Source: Lachnospiraceae bacterium UBA3273 (GTDB lineage: Bacteria; Bacillota; Clostridia; Lachnospirales; Lachnospiraceae). Taken from it: a DNA stretch of 63,000 nt. Position numbers and translations under genes: made by a program. The notes under the pieces are model-generated. The model saw nothing but the letters and a program-made list of their open reading frames with translations, was not told the origin of the DNA and did no database searches. Shown here piece by piece: positions 61,720 through 63,000 of the stretch (the stretch's first letter is position 1; the number at the start of each line of letters is the position of its first letter). The DNA lies in contig DEUB01000007.1 of assembly GCA_002362385.1 (NCBI GenBank), positions 1-63,000 of the forward strand, given 5' to 3'.

Positions 61720-62220
61720 CTATGCTTTCTTGATTACCATATTACATCTTCCCCAGGATTCATCTTTATAACGAAATGCATCCGCATCTGTCTTTCTTTC
61801 TGTAAATCCAACACTTTCATAACACTTTTTCGCCCTTTTATTTTCCGGGAAAACATTGAGGCAGACTGCATCTGCCTTCGTTATGTGAAAAGCATATTCA
61901 ACAGCCAGTTGTAACATCGCTTTTCCCAAGCCTTTTCCCCGTTGTGAAGGATCGATCATTACAAATTTGAGCATGCCCTCGTTTGTGCTTAAATCTACTG
62001 AATAGCAAAAGAATCCTATTACTTTTCCATCGTCTGTAGTTGCTACATACGGACTATTGCCAAACCGGGCTGCTTCCTCCAGCATCAGACCGTCAAAACT
62101 TTCTTTCTCAATTGGATATTTCATAAGATTGGCACACCACATAGCGTGTGTTCTCTCATCCGAAATCCAGTTTTTAATTTCCTCAAAATCACGACATGGT
62201 ATAAAAGGTCTTAATCTCAT
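61720..62220 (-). CDS. GNAT-family N-acetyltransferase
   Basis: 166 residues. The acetyl-CoA site is visible in FVMIDPSQRGKGLGKAML near 90-107 (the RGxGLG motif), followed by NVFPENKRAKKCYESVGF near 130, the usual last strand-helix. The substrate is unknown; the layout resembles RimJ/RimL-type enzymes. It is convergent with the AraC gene, 19 bases apart, and its base composition is more AT-rich than the sugar genes. Confidence 0.9.
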   Translation of the reverse strand: MRLRPFIPCRDFEEIKNWISDERTHAMWCANLMKYPIEKESFDGLMLEEAARFGNSPYVATTDDGKVIGFFCYSVDLSTNEGMLKFVMIDPSQRGKGLGKAMLQLAVEYAFHITKADAVCLNVFPENKRAKKCYESVGFTERKTDADAFRYKDESWGRCNMVIKKA

Positions 62221-62278
62221 AACATTCCCCTCCGGTCATTTTGTTGTTTAATAATTATAAGAATCTGAAATTTGTAAA

Positions 62279-62821
62279 CTACTTCTTCTTGATAAGTTTT
62301 AGTTTTATATTCCTTCTGTCGGCAATCTTTTGAAACACCCCTGCCACATACAAACATTGTTCCTTAAATGGCAGTGAGGATAATTCGTTATTTGACCGTA
62401 TTTGTTCCATCGCTTCCTGTATCTCTGAAAGCTCTAATAAATTGACCGCCACGCAAAAGAAATTTTTCCTGCGCCCGTCATTATAGTTGGAGAGTAAGTA
62501 GGAAAGAATTTGCACCTTTTCCCGCTGTTCACGATTATATTGCTCAATGCCTATGCTCTGCGCTCTTTCTAAATCTGCTTTCTTTCGCCTGCTCGTAATA
62601 AAAATGTCATATTCATCAATGTGTTGATATTTCTCACATGGATATTGTTCGCATTCATAACAGTATTCAATCTTTCCGTGTTCCAGACTGCATTTTGCAA
62701 TTTTGCATGATTGATTACCGTTACCGCAGCCGCCACAGTAATTTCCTAAAAGCATGGGGCATAGCCCGCAATTCAATCCGCAAAGAGAAAGCAATTGATT
62801 TTCTCGGTTAAATCCTTTCAT
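62279..62821 (-). CDS. DUF3795 cysteine-rich protein
   Basis: 180 residues. The first 75 are rich in cysteine (LCGLNCGLCPM, CGGCGNGNQSC, CSLEHGKIEYCYECEQYPCE), a pattern of DUF3795 proteins that probably binds zinc or an iron-sulfur cluster. The remainder is helical and charged. The longer frame starts with TTG at 62851; ATG 62821 has AAAGGA 12 bases upstream and begins at the family motif. Function unknown. It is encoded 58 bases upstream of the GNAT gene. Confidence 0.85.
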   Translation of the reverse strand: MKGFNRENQLLSLCGLNCGLCPMLLGNYCGGCGNGNQSCKIAKCSLEHGKIEYCYECEQYPCEKYQHIDEYDIFITSRRKKADLERAQSIGIEQYNREQREKVQILSYLLSNYNDGRRKNFFCVAVNLLELSEIQEAMEQIRSNNELSSLPFKEQCLYVAGVFQKIADRRNIKLKLIKKK

Positions 62822-63000
62822 AAATTTTATCATTCCTTTCGCTTCGCTCAAGGCACAAACAAGTTATGAAAAAAGTTGTGCCCCTCCACTCTTTGATTTA
62901 TAATTCTTATAGGGAATAGCAATACACTACAGAGCACGGAAGGAGGAGTGGCGAATTTTTTTCGACCCCGTATAAATATATGTGCCGTCATCCTTTCAAG
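62822..63000 (+). other. Window end with a possible gene start
   Basis: A GTG at 62948 directly after AGGAGG opens a frame that runs to the last base (17 codons, MANFFRPRINICAVILS). The Shine-Dalgarno sequence is closer to the GTG than usual, so this may be chance. No other feature is seen in the stretch. Confidence 0.25.

Overview
The window reads as chromosomal DNA of a Gram-positive anaerobe of the Clostridia, most probably Lachnospiraceae. This is inferred from gene families (ClpC, RadA, YlmH-type S4 protein, type-2 PyrF, class II GalT, RsiV-type anti-sigma factor, DUF4214 and FlxA-like proteins), strong AGGAGG ribosome binding sites and moderate GC. I saw no rRNA, tRNA, CRISPR array, intact insertion sequence or replication origin. 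Nearly every gene lies on the minus strand, so operons read from high to low coordinates. Exceptions are the XRE regulator/LRR-kinase pair (40109-42435) and an AraC regulator (60810-61700).

Layout. 1-8.9 kb: radA with a small partner, a membrane/metallo-hydrolase fusion, clpC, and a membrane-anchored cadherin-like protein. 9-18.6 kb: nucleotide block pyrF, rubredoxin-glutamate-synthase-like oxidoreductase, pyrE, two small membrane proteins, M29 aminopeptidase, purE, purM, purN, purD. 18.7-26 kb: TPR lipoprotein, XRE plus LytTR regulators, an amino-acid ABC importer ending in a cytidylate-kinase-like gene, and argJ. 26.2-31.8 kb: four poorly known genes (FlxA-like, DUF6033-like and two orphans) followed upstream by an AgrC/AgrA-like two-component system. 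32-37 kb: TrmO, CarD-like factor, DUF1848 radical-SAM-like protein, fused spermidine-synthase-like membrane protein, GH5 glycosidase. 37-46 kb: DUF4214 surface protein, XRE + Ser/Thr kinase with LRRs, ECF sigma/anti-sigma pair, S4 protein, unknown membrane protein. 46-61.7 kb: alpha-galactoside/sucrose/galactose locus. 61.7-63 kb: GNAT, DUF3795 and an AT-rich end.

The sugar locus forms a pathway. A lipoprotein binding protein and two permeases import an oligosaccharide. GH36 alpha-galactosidase would release galactose, an amylosucrase-like GH13 would act on the sucrose part, a GH13_31 glucosidase would cut alpha-glucosides, and GalK/GalT/GalE run the Leloir pathway. LacI and AraC regulators frame it. 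No transporter ATPase is encoded here, so a shared one elsewhere is likely.

The most interesting non-gene signal is a 19-bp motif present four times, as two direct repeats. One pair is upstream of the AgrA-like regulator gene and the other upstream of the first orphan gene next to it, each about 80-100 bp before the start codon. It predicts that this two-component system controls itself and the orphan cluster. A 12-bp inverted repeat flanking the promoter of the FlxA-like gene could make that gene phase variable. A consensus promoter followed at once by a terminator-like hairpin precedes the amino-acid transporter. Where start codons were moved from the longest open frame, the entry gives the reason.
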